Positions 5,716-6,235 of a stretch of DNA of 6,235 bases are shown here, piece after piece. The notes under the pieces are model-generated. The model saw nothing but the letters and a program-made list of their open reading frames with translations, made no database searches and was not told the origin of the DNA. The number at the start of each line of letters is the position of its first letter. Within the stretch, counting starts at the first letter, position 1. The translations under genes and the position numbers were made by a program. Source of the stretch: Acidilobaceae archaeon (lineage in GTDB: Archaea; Thermoproteota; Thermoprotei_A; Sulfolobales; Acidilobaceae); assembly GCA_027039295.1 (NCBI GenBank), contig JALWEW010000149.1, positions 1 to 6,235 of the forward strand, given 5' to 3'.

Positions 5716-6235
5716 CTAGTCCCTGGGGCCTGGGGAGCTAGCCAGCCTCTTGCCCGCGGCGAGCCACTCCTCGAGCCATCGCCTGGCCTCGGCGTCGCTG
5801 GGCGCCTGTACCGGCGGGTGCTTGAAGTACCAGGCGCTGGCCTCCGGTATAGCACCCGCCTCGCCCCGGTCTAGCGCCACCTTCGCCACTCGTATGGCGT
5901 CTACTAGGACGGCCCCGCACATGCTCTTATCATCTACTGTTAGCTTTAGGTCTATGGTTAGCGGGAAGCCGGCGAAGCCCCTGCCCCTCACGTACATGTA
6001 GGCTACCTTAGTGTTGCCCAGGAACGGCACGTAGTCACTCGGGCCTATCCTGACGCCCCCGGTCTCCTCCAGCTTCCTACCATAGTCCACGAGGCTCGTG
6101 ACAGCCCTGGTCTTGCTTATCCTCTTCGACTTGAGCCTCTCCTCTACAAGCATGTTGAGGAAGTCCGTGTTGCCGCCTACGTTTAGTTGATACGTGGCCT
6201 CTACCTTCACGCCCCTATCCCTGAGGAGTGAGACC
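5716..6235 (-). CDS. ino1: myo-Inositol-1-phosphate synthase, C-terminal part (5' end beyond window)
   Basis: The enzyme converts D-glucose 6-phosphate to L-myo-inositol 1-phosphate with catalytic NAD, in the cytoplasm. This feeds inositol archaeal phospholipids and, in many hyperthermophiles, di-myo-inositol phosphate. The frame runs open through the right edge, so the GTG at 6210 is internal. 172 complete codons are visible, about half of the roughly 350-400 residues usual for archaeal enzymes. Family blocks, counted with the Val at 6210 as residue 1: NVGGNTDFLNM (10-20), KSKRISKTRAVTS (27-39), GPSDYVPFLGNTKVAY (56-71), GRGFAGFPLT (76-85) and YFKHPP (128-133). Lysines 29, 33, 68 and 130 have the spacing of the active-site lysines described for archaeal and yeast homologues, so this half appears intact. 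The NAD-binding Rossmann part is off the window. The gene lies upstream of the transporter on the same strand, but 218 bases and a separate promoter intervene. Confidence 0.95.
   Translation of the reverse strand, partial: VSLLRDRGVKVEATYQLNVGGNTDFLNMLVEERLKSKRISKTRAVTSLVDYGRKLEETGGVRIGPSDYVPFLGNTKVAYMYVRGRGFAGFPLTIDLKLTVDDKSMCGAVLVDAIRVAKVALDRGEAGAIPEASAWYFKHPPVQAPSDAEARRWLEEWLAAGKRLASSPGPRD

Noticed and set aside
5394..5855. Minus-strand open frame of 153 residues spanning the intergenic region
   Set aside because: It overlaps ino1 and the transporter in a different frame, is rich in Arg/Pro/Ser/Gly and has no recognisable domain. It is a GC-bias artefact.

Overview
The window looks like chromosomal DNA from a hyperthermophilic crenarchaeon, probably Desulfurococcales-like (Aeropyrum and its relatives would fit; the species is not proven). 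The support is a GC-rich composition, heavy use of AGG/AGA for Arg and ATA for Ile, many CTA Leu codons, a TTG start, a near-leaderless promoter with a TATA box about 26 bases upstream of the expected transcript start, and four genes whose closest recognisable families are archaeal. There are no mobile elements, CRISPR arrays, rRNA or tRNA genes.

Layout. Bases 1-1515 (+) hold the C-terminal three quarters or so of an Rqc2/RqcH (NFACT) ribosome quality-control factor, cut by the left edge. Three minus-strand genes follow, read right to left. At the right edge is the C-terminal half of myo-inositol-1-phosphate synthase (5716-6235). Next comes a 218-base intergenic stretch (5498-5715) with a promoter and several inverted repeats. 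Then there is a complete 1177-residue MMPL/RND-type membrane transporter (1964-5497). Five bases after its stop is a 148-residue PadR-type repressor that starts with TTG (1512-1958). The PadR and rqcH genes converge and share one CTAG as their stop codons.

How the genes may work together. The transporter and PadR gene form a tight two-gene operon. This is the classic arrangement of a pump with a PadR regulator, which suggests autoregulation from the promoter near 5497-5530. Inositol-phosphate synthase makes the head-group precursor for inositol archaeal lipids and for the thermolyte di-myo-inositol phosphate. MMPL proteins commonly move lipids, so a link through the cell envelope is possible but is only inference from adjacency. 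RqcH is a housekeeping gene with no evident tie to the rest.

The most unusual element is the transporter. The loop between its first and second membrane helices is about 630 residues long, against very roughly 150-200 in common MMPL proteins. It carries 20 N-glycosylation sequons and a mostly helical, Ala/Leu-rich insertion with a possible internal duplication. I see no clear evidence of a wholly new multi-gene system.
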